A DNA stretch of 64,000 nucleotides from Mycolicibacterium goodii. Lineage in GTDB: Bacteria; Actinomycetota; Actinomycetes; Mycobacteriales; Mycobacteriaceae. The stretch is taken from contig NZ_CP012150.1 in assembly GCF_001187505.1 (NCBI RefSeq), forward strand, positions 1,116,001 to 1,180,000, given 5' to 3'. Positions 25,347 through 33,116 of this stretch are shown piece by piece. Positions within the stretch are counted from its first letter, which is position 1. Each line of letters opens with the position of its first letter. The notes beneath the pieces were generated by a model. The model did not search any database and had not been told where the DNA came from. It saw only the letters and a list, made by a program, of their open reading frames with translations. Position numbers and translations under genes: made by a program.

Positions 25347-26549
25347 TCAGGGGGCGGGGGTGAAGCCGATCGGCAGAATGCTCGGCCCGGTGTTGCCCGA
25401 GTCGGGCAGCCAGGTCGCGCCGGGCAGTTGGTAGGGGTCGCGCAGGCGGCGGGCCAGCAGCGGCAGCGCCTCGCTCATGTCCGAGCGGGCCACGAAGTGG
25501 CCGAGGCAGTGGTGCACGCCGCCGCCGAAACCGAAGTGCGGCTTGCGTTCTGCGGCGATGTCGAAGCCGGGTTCGAACACCCGCGGGTCGGTGCCCGCCG
25601 ATTCGCTGTACAGATGCACGGTGGTCCCGGCGGTCAGCGTCACGCCTTCGTACTCGAAATCCTCGATCACCTCGCGGGTCACCCACCGCACCGTGGGGTT
25701 GACCCGCATGACCTCCTCGACGGCCTTGCCGCCGAGGTCGGGACGTTCGGCGAGCAGCCGCCACTGGTCCGGGTTCTTCATGAACGTCTGCATCGCCAGG
25801 CCGAGCTGGTTGCGGGTGGTGTCGAAGCCGCCGAAGATCAACAGCAGGATGGCATCTCGCAGCTCGGTGTCGGTGAGCCTGCCGTCATCCGGGCGCGACG
25901 CGTTGACCAGCGTGGTCATGAAGTCGTCGCGCGGGTTGGCGCGACGGTCGGCGATCAGCTCGTCGCTGTACTCGTAGAGCCGCTGCACGGCCGCCTCGAT
26001 CTTGGGCAGGTCCTCGCGCAGGGTGACGCCAAGGGACAGGCCGATCGTGGTGGACTCGGTCGAGATGACCTTCCACTCCTGTTCCGGCAGGCCGAGCATG
26101 ATCGCGATGACCCTGGCCGCGTACGGCTCGGCGAACTCGCTGACGAACTCGCAGCGGTCGGGTTCTGCGAAGTTGTCGATGAGTTCGTTGGCCAGCGCCT
26201 GGAATCGGGGCACCAGCGATCCGATCAGCTTGGGCGAGAACGCCGGGTTCATCAGCCGGCGCAGCCGGTGGTGTTCCTCGCCTTCCTTGTTGAGGATCCA
26301 GCTGGCGAACCACTCGGCGAACGGCCCCTCGGTGACGCCGTTGTGGGCCGGCCACGCGGCGCTGCCCTGACGCAGTTTGGGGTGTTTGATCAAGCGGCTG
26401 ACCTGCTCGTAACGCAGGACGGCGATCCCGTACGGGGTCGTTGCGTACCAGCTCTTCTCGCGGGCCTGATGGACCTCATCGGACGTGATCGAAAATGCCG
26501 GGTCCGTGACATCAAAGCTGGGGACGGAGTCGAGTGTGGTCGACGACAT
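25347..26549 (-). CDS. Cytochrome P450
   Basis: A 400-residue soluble bacterial P450. The I-helix oxygen-activation motif is GGFDTT (240-245), the K-helix ExxR is EVMR (279-282), and the haem loop is FGFGGGVHHCLG with the thiolate C348. ATG 26549 has GGAGGT a few bases upstream. It heads the operon P450-ferredoxin-ligase-binding protein-puuD-puuD-pucR. By context it may hydroxylate the carbon next to nitrogen in a secondary or cyclic amine to open the ring, like CYP151 (PipA/MorA); the subfamily cannot be told by eye, so this stays a hypothesis. Confidence 0.92.
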   Translation of the reverse strand: MSSTTLDSVPSFDVTDPAFSITSDEVHQAREKSWYATTPYGIAVLRYEQVSRLIKHPKLRQGSAAWPAHNGVTEGPFAEWFASWILNKEGEEHHRLRRLMNPAFSPKLIGSLVPRFQALANELIDNFAEPDRCEFVSEFAEPYAARVIAIMLGLPEQEWKVISTESTTIGLSLGVTLREDLPKIEAAVQRLYEYSDELIADRRANPRDDFMTTLVNASRPDDGRLTDTELRDAILLLIFGGFDTTRNQLGLAMQTFMKNPDQWRLLAERPDLGGKAVEEVMRVNPTVRWVTREVIEDFEYEGVTLTAGTTVHLYSESAGTDPRVFEPGFDIAAERKPHFGFGGGVHHCLGHFVARSDMSEALPLLARRLRDPYQLPGATWLPDSGNTGPSILPIGFTPAP

Positions 26550-26591
26550 CAGTGCTACCTCCGAGAGTTCGCGACCGGGCGGTCACCAAAT

Positions 26592-26618
26592 ACTCTAAAA
26601 GTAGATTGTTAAAGTCAA
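26592..26618 (-). promoter_or_regulatory. Promoter of the P450 operon
   Basis: On the minus strand TTGACT (26618-26613) and TAGAGT (26597-26592) resemble SigA -35 and -10 hexamers, with a short 15-nt spacer, about 43 bp before the P450 start in an unusually AT-rich stretch (26590-26690). GTTAAAG occurs twice nearby (near 26608 and 26671) and may mark regulator sites. Confidence 0.45.
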
Positions 26619-26696
26619 TAGCTCGACGACGGTCAATTTCCGGCGATTTCGTCAAAGCTGGATTACGCCTGTTAAAGAGCTGTTACCGGCCGGTAG

Positions 26697-27416
26697 TCAG
26701 CGGGCGATCGCGACGACCCAGCCGGTGCCGAGCGGCATCTCGGCCACCTCGCCGAACTCACCGGCGTCCTTCCCGGACGCCGTCCGCGGCATCTCGGCGA
26801 GCCGTGATCCGACGAACCATCGCGGCGTGTTCGCGGCCAGCACCCGGCGCTCGGTGTTGACCACCACGGCGTCGCGGCCGGTCTGGCGCAGCACCGCGAG
26901 CAGACTGCGCTCCACCTCGCCGACCACGAGGTCCGCCCCGGCGATCCCGAGGAAGGTGCCATCGGCGACCACCGGAACCGTGGCCGTGATCGTGTACATG
27001 TCGGAGCCGCTGTAGTCGACATAGGGCCCGTAGGCCACCCGCGCCTGCCCGCGTTGTGCCAGTTGGTAGAAGTCCATCTGCAGGTAGTCGTAGACGTCGA
27101 CGCTGGTCGGGTCGAAGTTGAGCCGCAGCCGGGCCACCCGGTCGTCGGCGCGACGCTGCCACCAGGCCAGATAGCGCTCCTTGCCCTCGACCACGAACGG
27201 CGCGGCGATGAACCCCATGCCCCACACGTCGTGCCTGCCGTGCAGCACGTCGGCCAGCCGGCGCTGCAGTCCGCCGAAGTGCGCCTCGGTCAGCGGTGCG
27301 CGCGGCGGCCTGCTGCGCAGCACCTCCTCGGCGATGCTCTCGAGCAGCCGGTACAGCGGCTCGAGCGCGTCCGACGCCTCCCGGGCCAGGTGCCGGGCCA
27401 GCTGGTTCTCGCTCAT
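26697..27416 (-). CDS. Soluble Cache-domain sensor-like protein
   Basis: A 239-residue protein with a PDC/Cache-like sensory fold: VWGMGFIAAPFVVEGKERYL, LAWWQRRADDRVARLRLNFD, VAYGPYVDYSGSDMYTITAT, PVVADGTFLGIAGADLVVGE. Such domains are normally extracellular in chemoreceptors and kinases; this one has no membrane helix or output domain. Its GTG/ATG start lies in a 4-bp overlap with the GntR gene stop (27413-27416), so both are made together. A cytosolic ligand-binding partner of the GntR regulator is an attractive inference. Confidence 0.75.
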   Translation of the reverse strand: MSENQLARHLAREASDALEPLYRLLESIAEEVLRSRPPRAPLTEAHFGGLQRRLADVLHGRHDVWGMGFIAAPFVVEGKERYLAWWQRRADDRVARLRLNFDPTSVDVYDYLQMDFYQLAQRGQARVAYGPYVDYSGSDMYTITATVPVVADGTFLGIAGADLVVGEVERSLLAVLRQTGRDAVVVNTERRVLAANTPRWFVGSRLAEMPRTASGKDAGEFGEVAEMPLGTGWVVAIAR

Positions 27417-28150
27417 CCGCCGGCCTCCTTCGCCGTGAGATCCAGGTTGATCCGGGTCAGGCGGGCGAGCTGGCCCATCACATGAGCCTCGGCCAGTTCG
27501 CGGGCCTCTGCGGCCTTTTCGGCGGCGATGGCGGCAGAGATCGCGTGCTTCTCCTCCACATAGGCGGCGACGTCGATGGCGGGTCCGATCGGCAGCCAGA
27601 TCAGGCCGGACACCTCAGCCTGCAGGTTCGCCTCGCGGCGCGCCAGCCGGGCCGACTGGGCCGCGACCGCGACCTGGATGTGGAACCGGCTGTCGGCGCG
27701 GATCCGGTCCCGCAGCGACGTCGCGGTGTCGAGTTGATCGGTCAGCGCGAACAGCCGCCGCACGGTCGACGGCGCCGCCCGCTCCGCGGCCAGCCGGGCC
27801 GCCTGACCCGCGACCGCGGTGTGCTCGTCGAACAGATCACGCAGGTCAGAGGCGCTCATGGCGGCAAGCCGGGCGGTCAGCGTCTCGACCGGCGGGCCCG
27901 CGGGTCGGCGCACGAAGGACCCGCCGCTGCGGCCGCGACGGGTCTCCACCAGTTCCAGTTCGCGCAGTGTCGCCAGCGCCTCGCGCACGGTCATCGGGGC
28001 GACGCCGAACTGCGCGGCGAGATCGACCTCCACCGGCAGACGCTCGCCGTCGTCCAGCAATCCCAGGTGGATGGCCTCGGTGATGCGTTGCACGATCTCG
28101 TCGGCGCGGCCCACCGGGGCCTCGGGCGCGACGAGCGGCGACAGCGACAC
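27413..28150 (-). CDS. GntR-family (FCD) transcriptional regulator
   Basis: A 245-residue regulator: winged helix at 15-80 (IVQRITEAIHLGLLDDGERL, FGVAPMTVREALATLRELEL) and an all-helical FCD ligand domain from about 100. The start is GTG 28150, with AGAGGAG about 9 nt upstream. It is divergent from the amino-acid permease, and the shared 220-bp region holds a strong inverted repeat. A GntR regulator (PipR) controls the P450 of the M. smegmatis piperidine locus, as I recall; whether this protein is its counterpart needs comparison. Confidence 0.88.
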   Translation of the reverse strand: MSLSPLVAPEAPVGRADEIVQRITEAIHLGLLDDGERLPVEVDLAAQFGVAPMTVREALATLRELELVETRRGRSGGSFVRRPAGPPVETLTARLAAMSASDLRDLFDEHTAVAGQAARLAAERAAPSTVRRLFALTDQLDTATSLRDRIRADSRFHIQVAVAAQSARLARREANLQAEVSGLIWLPIGPAIDVAAYVEEKHAISAAIAAEKAAEARELAEAHVMGQLARLTRINLDLTAKEAGG

Positions 28151-28295
28151 CGGCGCTTACTCCTCTTCTTCGTGGTCTTCTTCGTGGTCAGAGAGGTCTT
28201 GTCCAGGTACAGGCGGGCGATCCCAGCGGGACCGGTTGGCCGTGCCGGCCCGTTCGATGTCGGCAATCTACCCGATTTGCGACGAATTCTGCCGT

Positions 28296-28322
28296 TCCTA
28301 TTGCTCGATAAACAATAGGAAT
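28296..28322. promoter_or_regulatory. Strong inverted repeat between GntR and permease genes
   Basis: TTCCTATTG and CAATAGGAA are perfect 9-bp arms separated by 9 bp (CTCGATAAA). It lies about 50 bp before the permease start and is AT-rich against the local background. Most likely the operator of the adjacent GntR protein. Confidence 0.6.
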
Positions 28323-28370
28323 GTAGTTTTTCGCTCACTTGGCGCAGCACCTCCAGCAGAAAGCAGGCTG

Positions 28371-29867
28371 ATGTCTATTTCCAAGTCCCCTGTCAGCCCC
28401 TCGGAAGGGGCTCCCGCGTCCGATCCGGACGCCGCGCATCTGGACCAGCTCGGCTACAAGTCCGAGTTCAAACGCGATATGAGCCCGTGGGCCAACTTCT
28501 CGCTCGGATTCACCTACCTGTCGCCCGTGGTCGGCATCTACACGCTGTTCGCCTACGCCCTGGCCACCGGCGGACCGCCGATGATCTGGAGCCTCCTGAT
28601 CGTCGGCGTGGGCCAGCTGCTGGTCGCGCTGGTGTTCAGCGAGGTCGTCGCCCAGTTCCCGGTCGCCGGTGGCGTCTACCCCTGGGCACGCCGACTCTGG
28701 GGACGCAAATACGCCTGGATGACCGGGTGGGTGTACCTGGTGGCCCTGCTGGTGACGATCGCGTCGGTGACCTACGGCTCCGGTCCGTTCATCGCCGCGA
28801 CCTTCGGCATCGACGCCACCGTGAACAACACCATCGCCTTCGCGCTGCTGCTGCTCGCCCTGGCCACGATCATCAACTTCATGGGCACGAAAGTCCTCGC
28901 CAAGGCGGCGATCATCGGTTTCACGGCCGAGATCATCGGTGCGCTGGTGGTCGGCGGCTGGCTGCTGATCGCACACCGCGAGCACAACCTCGGCGTCATC
29001 TTCGACAGCTTCGGCGCAGGCGGTGACGGCAGCTACCTGTGGGCGTTCGCGGCCGCGGCGCTGATCGGCGTGTACCAGTACTACGGTTTCGAGGCCTGCG
29101 GCGACGTCGCGGAAGAGGTGCCCGATCCGGGGCGCCTGATCCCCAAGGCCATGCGCCGCACCATCTACATCGGCGGTGCCGCAGCCACTTTCGTGTGCCT
29201 GTCGCTGGTTCTCGCGGTCACCGACATCCCCGCGGTGATCGCCGGTGAGGACGTCGACCCGGTCAGCACCGTGCTCACCGAGGCATTCGGCCCGATCGGC
29301 TCGAAGGTCATCCTGGTCATCGTCCTGCTCTCGTTCCTGTCCTGCGCGATGAGCCTGCAGGCCGCCGCGAGCCGGCTGGCCTACTCGTACGGCCGCGACG
29401 GCATGATCATGGGCAGCAGCCTGCTCAAGAAGTTCTCGGCCTCGCGTCACGTCCCGCCGTACGCGCTGATCCTGGCCGCCATCGTGCCCGCGATCATCAT
29501 CATCGGGTCGAAGATCTCCACCGACGCGATCACCAAGATCATCAGCTTCGCCGCCTTCGGCATCTACCTGGGCTTCCAGATGGTCGTGCTGGCCGCACTG
29601 CGGGCCCGGCTGAAGGGCTGGGTGCCGTCCGGAAAGTACACGCTGGGCACGTGGGGTGTGCCGGTCAACATCGCGGCACTGGTGTACGGGGTGATCGCGA
29701 TGATCAACATGGCGTGGCCGCGCACCCCCGACGCGCCCTGGTACGACAACTGGATCGTCGCCCTGTCGGCGGCCGTGGTCGTGGTGACCGGCCTGGTGTA
29801 CATGGCCGTGCACCCGCTGCACGACCGCAGCACCGCGCCGTACTCCGACGCCATCCCTTCGAGGTAG
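28371..29867 (+). CDS. Amino-acid/amine permease (APC superfamily)
   Basis: A 498-residue transporter with about 12 membrane helices. APC features are FSLGFTYLSPVVGIYTLFAY, FPVAGGVYPWARRLWGRKYA and ACGDVAEEVPDPGRLIPKAM, characteristic of GABA/choline-type permeases. ATG 28371 is chosen because the protein then starts with a short cytoplasmic tail and helix 1 is complete; upstream in-frame starts would lie in the GntR gene. It would import GABA, an omega-amino acid or an amine for the neighbouring catabolic operons. The following aldehyde dehydrogenase gene is 38 bp downstream, probably cotranscribed. Confidence 0.88.
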   Translation: MSISKSPVSPSEGAPASDPDAAHLDQLGYKSEFKRDMSPWANFSLGFTYLSPVVGIYTLFAYALATGGPPMIWSLLIVGVGQLLVALVFSEVVAQFPVAGGVYPWARRLWGRKYAWMTGWVYLVALLVTIASVTYGSGPFIAATFGIDATVNNTIAFALLLLALATIINFMGTKVLAKAAIIGFTAEIIGALVVGGWLLIAHREHNLGVIFDSFGAGGDGSYLWAFAAAALIGVYQYYGFEACGDVAEEVPDPGRLIPKAMRRTIYIGGAAATFVCLSLVLAVTDIPAVIAGEDVDPVSTVLTEAFGPIGSKVILVIVLLSFLSCAMSLQAAASRLAYSYGRDGMIMGSSLLKKFSASRHVPPYALILAAIVPAIIIIGSKISTDAITKIISFAAFGIYLGFQMVVLAALRARLKGWVPSGKYTLGTWGVPVNIAALVYGVIAMINMAWPRTPDAPWYDNWIVALSAAVVVVTGLVYMAVHPLHDRSTAPYSDAIPSR

Positions 29868-29905
29868 GCGCAACCGTCCGCCCGCTCACGATCGAAAGAA
29901 ATGAC

Positions 29906-31270
29906 TTGACCACCACCACTCAGCCGCCGTACCGCAGCACCAACCCGGCCACCGGTGAAGTTCTCGCCGAGTTCGCCACCACCACCGACGATGAGGTCGC
30001 GGCGGCCATCGCCGCCGCCGACGAGGCGTTCCGGTCCTGGCGCACAACGCCTTTGGATGAGCGCGTCGACGTCGTTCGGACCGTCGGGAAGCTGCTGCGC
30101 GAACGTGCCGACGACTTCGCGAAGTTGGCCCAGCTGGAGATGGGCAAGAAACCCCGTCAGGGTTCCGGCGAAACCCGGTTCTCTGCATCGATTTTCGAGT
30201 TCTACGCCGACCGTGGCGCCGACCTGCTCGCCGACGAGCGCATTCCCACGTTCACCGGCGGGCAGGCGGTGATCCGGCGTCAGCCGGTCGGTGTCCTGCT
30301 CGGCGTCATGCCGTGGAACTTCCCGGTCTATCAGATCGCGCGCTTCGCGGCGCCGAACCTGGTGCTGGGAAACACCCTGCTGCTCAAGCACGCCGAGTCG
30401 GTTCCGCAGTGCGCACTGGCGTTCGCCGAGTTGATGCGCGACGCCGGTGTGCCCGACGGGGTGTACACCAACCTGTTCGCGACGTTCGACCAGGTCGCGA
30501 CGATCATTGCCGACCCACGGGTGCAGGGAGTCTCGGTCACCGGGTCCGAACGGGCCGGCGCGGCCGTGGCGGGGTTGGCCGGGCAGGCGCTGAAGAAGTG
30601 TGTGCTGGAGTTGGGCGGATCGGATCCGTTCATCGTGCTCGACGGTGATCCGAAGGCGCTGGCCGCCACCGCGTGGAACTTCCGGATGCACAACATGGGG
30701 CAGGCATGCAACTCCAACAAGCGGATCATCGTCCTCGACGACATCTACGACCAGTTCTTGGCCGAGTTGGTCGCCGCCGCAGCGGCTTTCACCGGTGACG
30801 AGGTGGCACCGCTGTCCTCGCGCGCGGCCGCGGAGAACCTCGCCGCGCAGGTCGCCGACGCGGTGGACAAGGGAGCGACGTTGCACACCGGCGGGGTGCT
30901 GTCCGAGGCACCCAAGGCCTTCTACACGCCAGCCGTGCTGACCGGTGTGACACCGGGCATGCGCGCCTACACCGAGGAGTTGTTCGGCCCGGTGGCCGTC
31001 GTGTACCGCGTCGCCGACGAAGAAGCGGCGATCAGGCTCGCCAACTCGACCGAGTTCGGGCTCGGCGCCTCGGTTTTCAGCTCCGACACCGCACGCGCCG
31101 AAGCCGTGGCACGCCGCCTCGAGGCGGGTATGGTCAACGTCAACACCCCCTCCGGTGACGGTCCGGACATCCCGTTCGGCGGCATCAAGCGGTCGGGCTT
31201 CGGCCGTGAGCTCGGCACCCTGGGCATCGACGAGTTCGTCAACAAGCAGGTCTACGTCGTCGCCGATTGA
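29906..31270 (+). CDS. Aldehyde dehydrogenase, succinate-semialdehyde type
   Basis: A 454-residue aldehyde dehydrogenase. Visible are GVMPWNFPVYQIARFAAPNL, the Gly motif VTGSERAGAAV, the general base Glu in LELGGSDPFIV and the nucleophile Cys in NMGQACNSNKR. Its length and motifs match short SSADH-type enzymes (GabD2/Sad). The only fitting start is TTG 29906 with a weak GAAAG before it; the nearby ATG 29901 meets a stop after two codons. It would oxidise a semialdehyde made from the amine imported by the permease. Confidence 0.87.
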   Translation: MTTTTQPPYRSTNPATGEVLAEFATTTDDEVAAAIAAADEAFRSWRTTPLDERVDVVRTVGKLLRERADDFAKLAQLEMGKKPRQGSGETRFSASIFEFYADRGADLLADERIPTFTGGQAVIRRQPVGVLLGVMPWNFPVYQIARFAAPNLVLGNTLLLKHAESVPQCALAFAELMRDAGVPDGVYTNLFATFDQVATIIADPRVQGVSVTGSERAGAAVAGLAGQALKKCVLELGGSDPFIVLDGDPKALAATAWNFRMHNMGQACNSNKRIIVLDDIYDQFLAELVAAAAAFTGDEVAPLSSRAAAENLAAQVADAVDKGATLHTGGVLSEAPKAFYTPAVLTGVTPGMRAYTEELFGPVAVVYRVADEEAAIRLANSTEFGLGASVFSSDTARAEAVARRLEAGMVNVNTPSGDGPDIPFGGIKRSGFGRELGTLGIDEFVNKQVYVVAD

Positions 31271-31376
31271 ACCGGCAGGGAACACCGGCGGCGCGGGCGC
31301 GGTTGAGTCGAAACGTGGCCCCATCGCCGCGGTGAACGCATTCGGGCGATTCGCCGATGGCCGCGCCGCGCAGCCC

Positions 31377-31382
31377 TATGTT
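31377..31382 (+). promoter_or_regulatory. -10 element of the iclR gene
   Basis: TATGTT, 39 bp before the ATG at 31421, with a clear ribosome-binding site (GGAAGGAG, 31408-31415) following. No operator-like palindrome was seen in 31271-31420. Confidence 0.4.
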
Positions 31383-31420
31383 TGTGGGTAGCCGACACAT
31401 CCGCCCGGAAGGAGTCCCCC

Positions 31421-32167
31421 ATGGCCGGCAACACCAGCGTCCCCGGAGCGACCGTGGGAAGCCGGCTGTTGGCGGTCCTCGACTGCTTCGATGTGGACCA
31501 CCGTGAACTCACCCTGACCGAGATCGCCCAGCGCGCCGAGCTGCCGCTGTCGACCGCACGCCGACTCATCACCGAACTCACCGAATGGGGTGGTCTGGAA
31601 CGACTCCCCAGCGGCTCATACCGGATCGGGGTCCGCCTGTGGCAGGTGGGTTCTCTTGCTCCCCAGGCCCGCAACCTGCGCGAGGCCGCCCTGCCGTACA
31701 TGCATGACCTGTTCCAGGCGACCCGGGAGAATGTCCAGTTGGCCGTGCTGGACGGCATCCAGGCGCTGTGCATCGAGAAGATCACCGGCAGCAAGGCCGT
31801 ACCCACCGTCACTCACGTCGGTGGGCGGCTTCCGCTGCACACCACCGGCGTCGGGAAGATCTTCCTCGCATTCTCGCCGCGTGATCTGCTCGAAGCCGCT
31901 GTGGCCCAGGGGCTGGAACGCAGCACCATCCACTCGATCACCGAGCCGGGCCGGCTGGCGACGGCATTGGAGCGGGTCCGTCACACCGGGCTGGCCTACT
32001 CCTACGAGGAGATGACACTCGGGGCGATCTCGGTGGCGAGCCCGATCATCCACGCGGGCAGACTGTCCGGCGCCATCGGCATCGTCACGCACTCCGGCAC
32101 GTCGCTCGACAGGCTCGCCCCCGCGGTTCGCACCGCGGCGCTGGGCATCTCCCGCAGTCTGTTCTAA
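31421..32167 (+). CDS. IclR-family transcriptional regulator
   Basis: A 248-residue regulator: winged helix (GSRLLAVLDCFDVDHRELTL, EIAQRAELPLSTARRLITEL) and an IclR effector domain (THVGGRLPLHTTGVGKIFLA, GLAYSYEEMTLGAISVASPI). ATG 31421 follows GGAAGGAG. It converges with the AroE-like gene, overlapping by 4 bp tail to tail. IclR proteins often activate aromatic pathways by binding palindromes upstream of the -35 region; two matching palindromes flank this cluster and this is the only regulator inside it. Confidence 0.9.
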   Translation: MAGNTSVPGATVGSRLLAVLDCFDVDHRELTLTEIAQRAELPLSTARRLITELTEWGGLERLPSGSYRIGVRLWQVGSLAPQARNLREAALPYMHDLFQATRENVQLAVLDGIQALCIEKITGSKAVPTVTHVGGRLPLHTTGVGKIFLAFSPRDLLEAAVAQGLERSTIHSITEPGRLATALERVRHTGLAYSYEEMTLGAISVASPIIHAGRLSGAIGIVTHSGTSLDRLAPAVRTAALGISRSLF

Positions 32168-32994
32168 GGCGCACCGTTGGGCCGCGACGACACGGGTACG
32201 GCCGCGACCTCCCGGTAACCGAAGAAGGACGCCATGTGTCCCGCCTGAGCGTCGGTCATCTGCGCGCCCACCTGTACCCGGCAACCGCGCCGGGTCGCCT
32301 CCTCGATCAGCGGGGTGACGGCAGGGTCGGTGATGACATCGGCCACTGCCGCGTCGGCGCCCACACCGCCCAGGTCCACCGGGACGGGGTCGGTGCCACG
32401 CATCCCCGCCGGGCTCGCGTTGACGATGAGGTCGTAACCCCGCCCCAGCGGGGCCACGGGCCGCGACGCCACCCCGGCCGCGGCAGTGCGTTCGGCGAGT
32501 GCCGACGCGCGCCCGTCGTCGACGTCGGACACGTCGACCGCGGCGGCGCCGCCGTCGGCGAGTGCCAGCGCGATCGCCGAACCCGCTCCGCCGCAACCGA
32601 TCACCAGGGCACGGCGCCCCTCGACGGGTCCGATGCCGTTCTCGAAGGCGGTGACGAAGCCGACTCCGTCCAGCATGTCCGCGACCCAGCCGCCCGGACC
32701 GGGCTTGAGGCAGTTGACGGCGCCGACCCGCCTGGCCCGCTCGGACAGTTGCGTGGCGAACCGCATCGCGGCGCCCTTGTGCGGCACCGTGATGAGCAAC
32801 CCGTCCAGATTGCGCCAACGGCTCGCACCGTCGAGAAACGCCGCGAGGTCGTCCGGCCTGACATGGAACGGCACGCACACCGCGTCGATGCCGAGCGTGC
32901 CGAACTTTTCACTCCACAGTTCCGGTGCCCGCACCTGCGCGACGGGATCACCCACGACGCCCAGAAGACGGGTCCGTCCGGTCAACTTGGTCAC
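32164..32994 (-). CDS. Shikimate-dehydrogenase-like oxidoreductase (AroE fold)
   Basis: A 276-residue protein. The catalytic Lys is in ITVPHKGAAM, the Asn in GAVNCL, the Asp in MLDGVGF, and the dinucleotide loop is VIGCGGAGSAIALALA. The Ser-x-Ser shikimate-binding motif expected near residue 20 (pattern HSxSPxxHN) is replaced by VAQVRAPELW, so the ring substrate is probably not shikimate itself. GTG 32994 gives a normal N-terminus; the frame runs to 33033. It is divergent from the hydrolase operon across an IclR-type palindrome and probably belongs to the aromatic/alicyclic pathway here. Confidence 0.82.
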   Translation of the reverse strand: MTKLTGRTRLLGVVGDPVAQVRAPELWSEKFGTLGIDAVCVPFHVRPDDLAAFLDGASRWRNLDGLLITVPHKGAAMRFATQLSERARRVGAVNCLKPGPGGWVADMLDGVGFVTAFENGIGPVEGRRALVIGCGGAGSAIALALADGGAAAVDVSDVDDGRASALAERTAAAGVASRPVAPLGRGYDLIVNASPAGMRGTDPVPVDLGGVGADAAVADVITDPAVTPLIEEATRRGCRVQVGAQMTDAQAGHMASFFGYREVAAVPVSSRPNGAP

Positions 32995-33036
32995 CGCCCC
33001 ATGCTCGCCCCGCCGTCGCCGATCACCGAGCACTCT

Positions 33037-33053
33037 TTGCCGCTCAGCGGCAA
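33037..33053. promoter_or_regulatory. Palindromic operator A of the aromatic cluster
   Basis: TTGCCGCTCAGCGGCAA, palindromic apart from its central base. A -10 element TAGCGT (33084-33089) of the hydrolase operon follows 31 bp after its right end, so the site is centred near -51, where activators bind. A near-identical site lies at 39687-39705. Confidence 0.65.
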
Positions 33054-33116
33054 CTCGTTGTTCGTATCGCGGTGGTGCCGCCGTAGCGTCGACCCCGACC
33101 AGGGAGGGAACGACAC

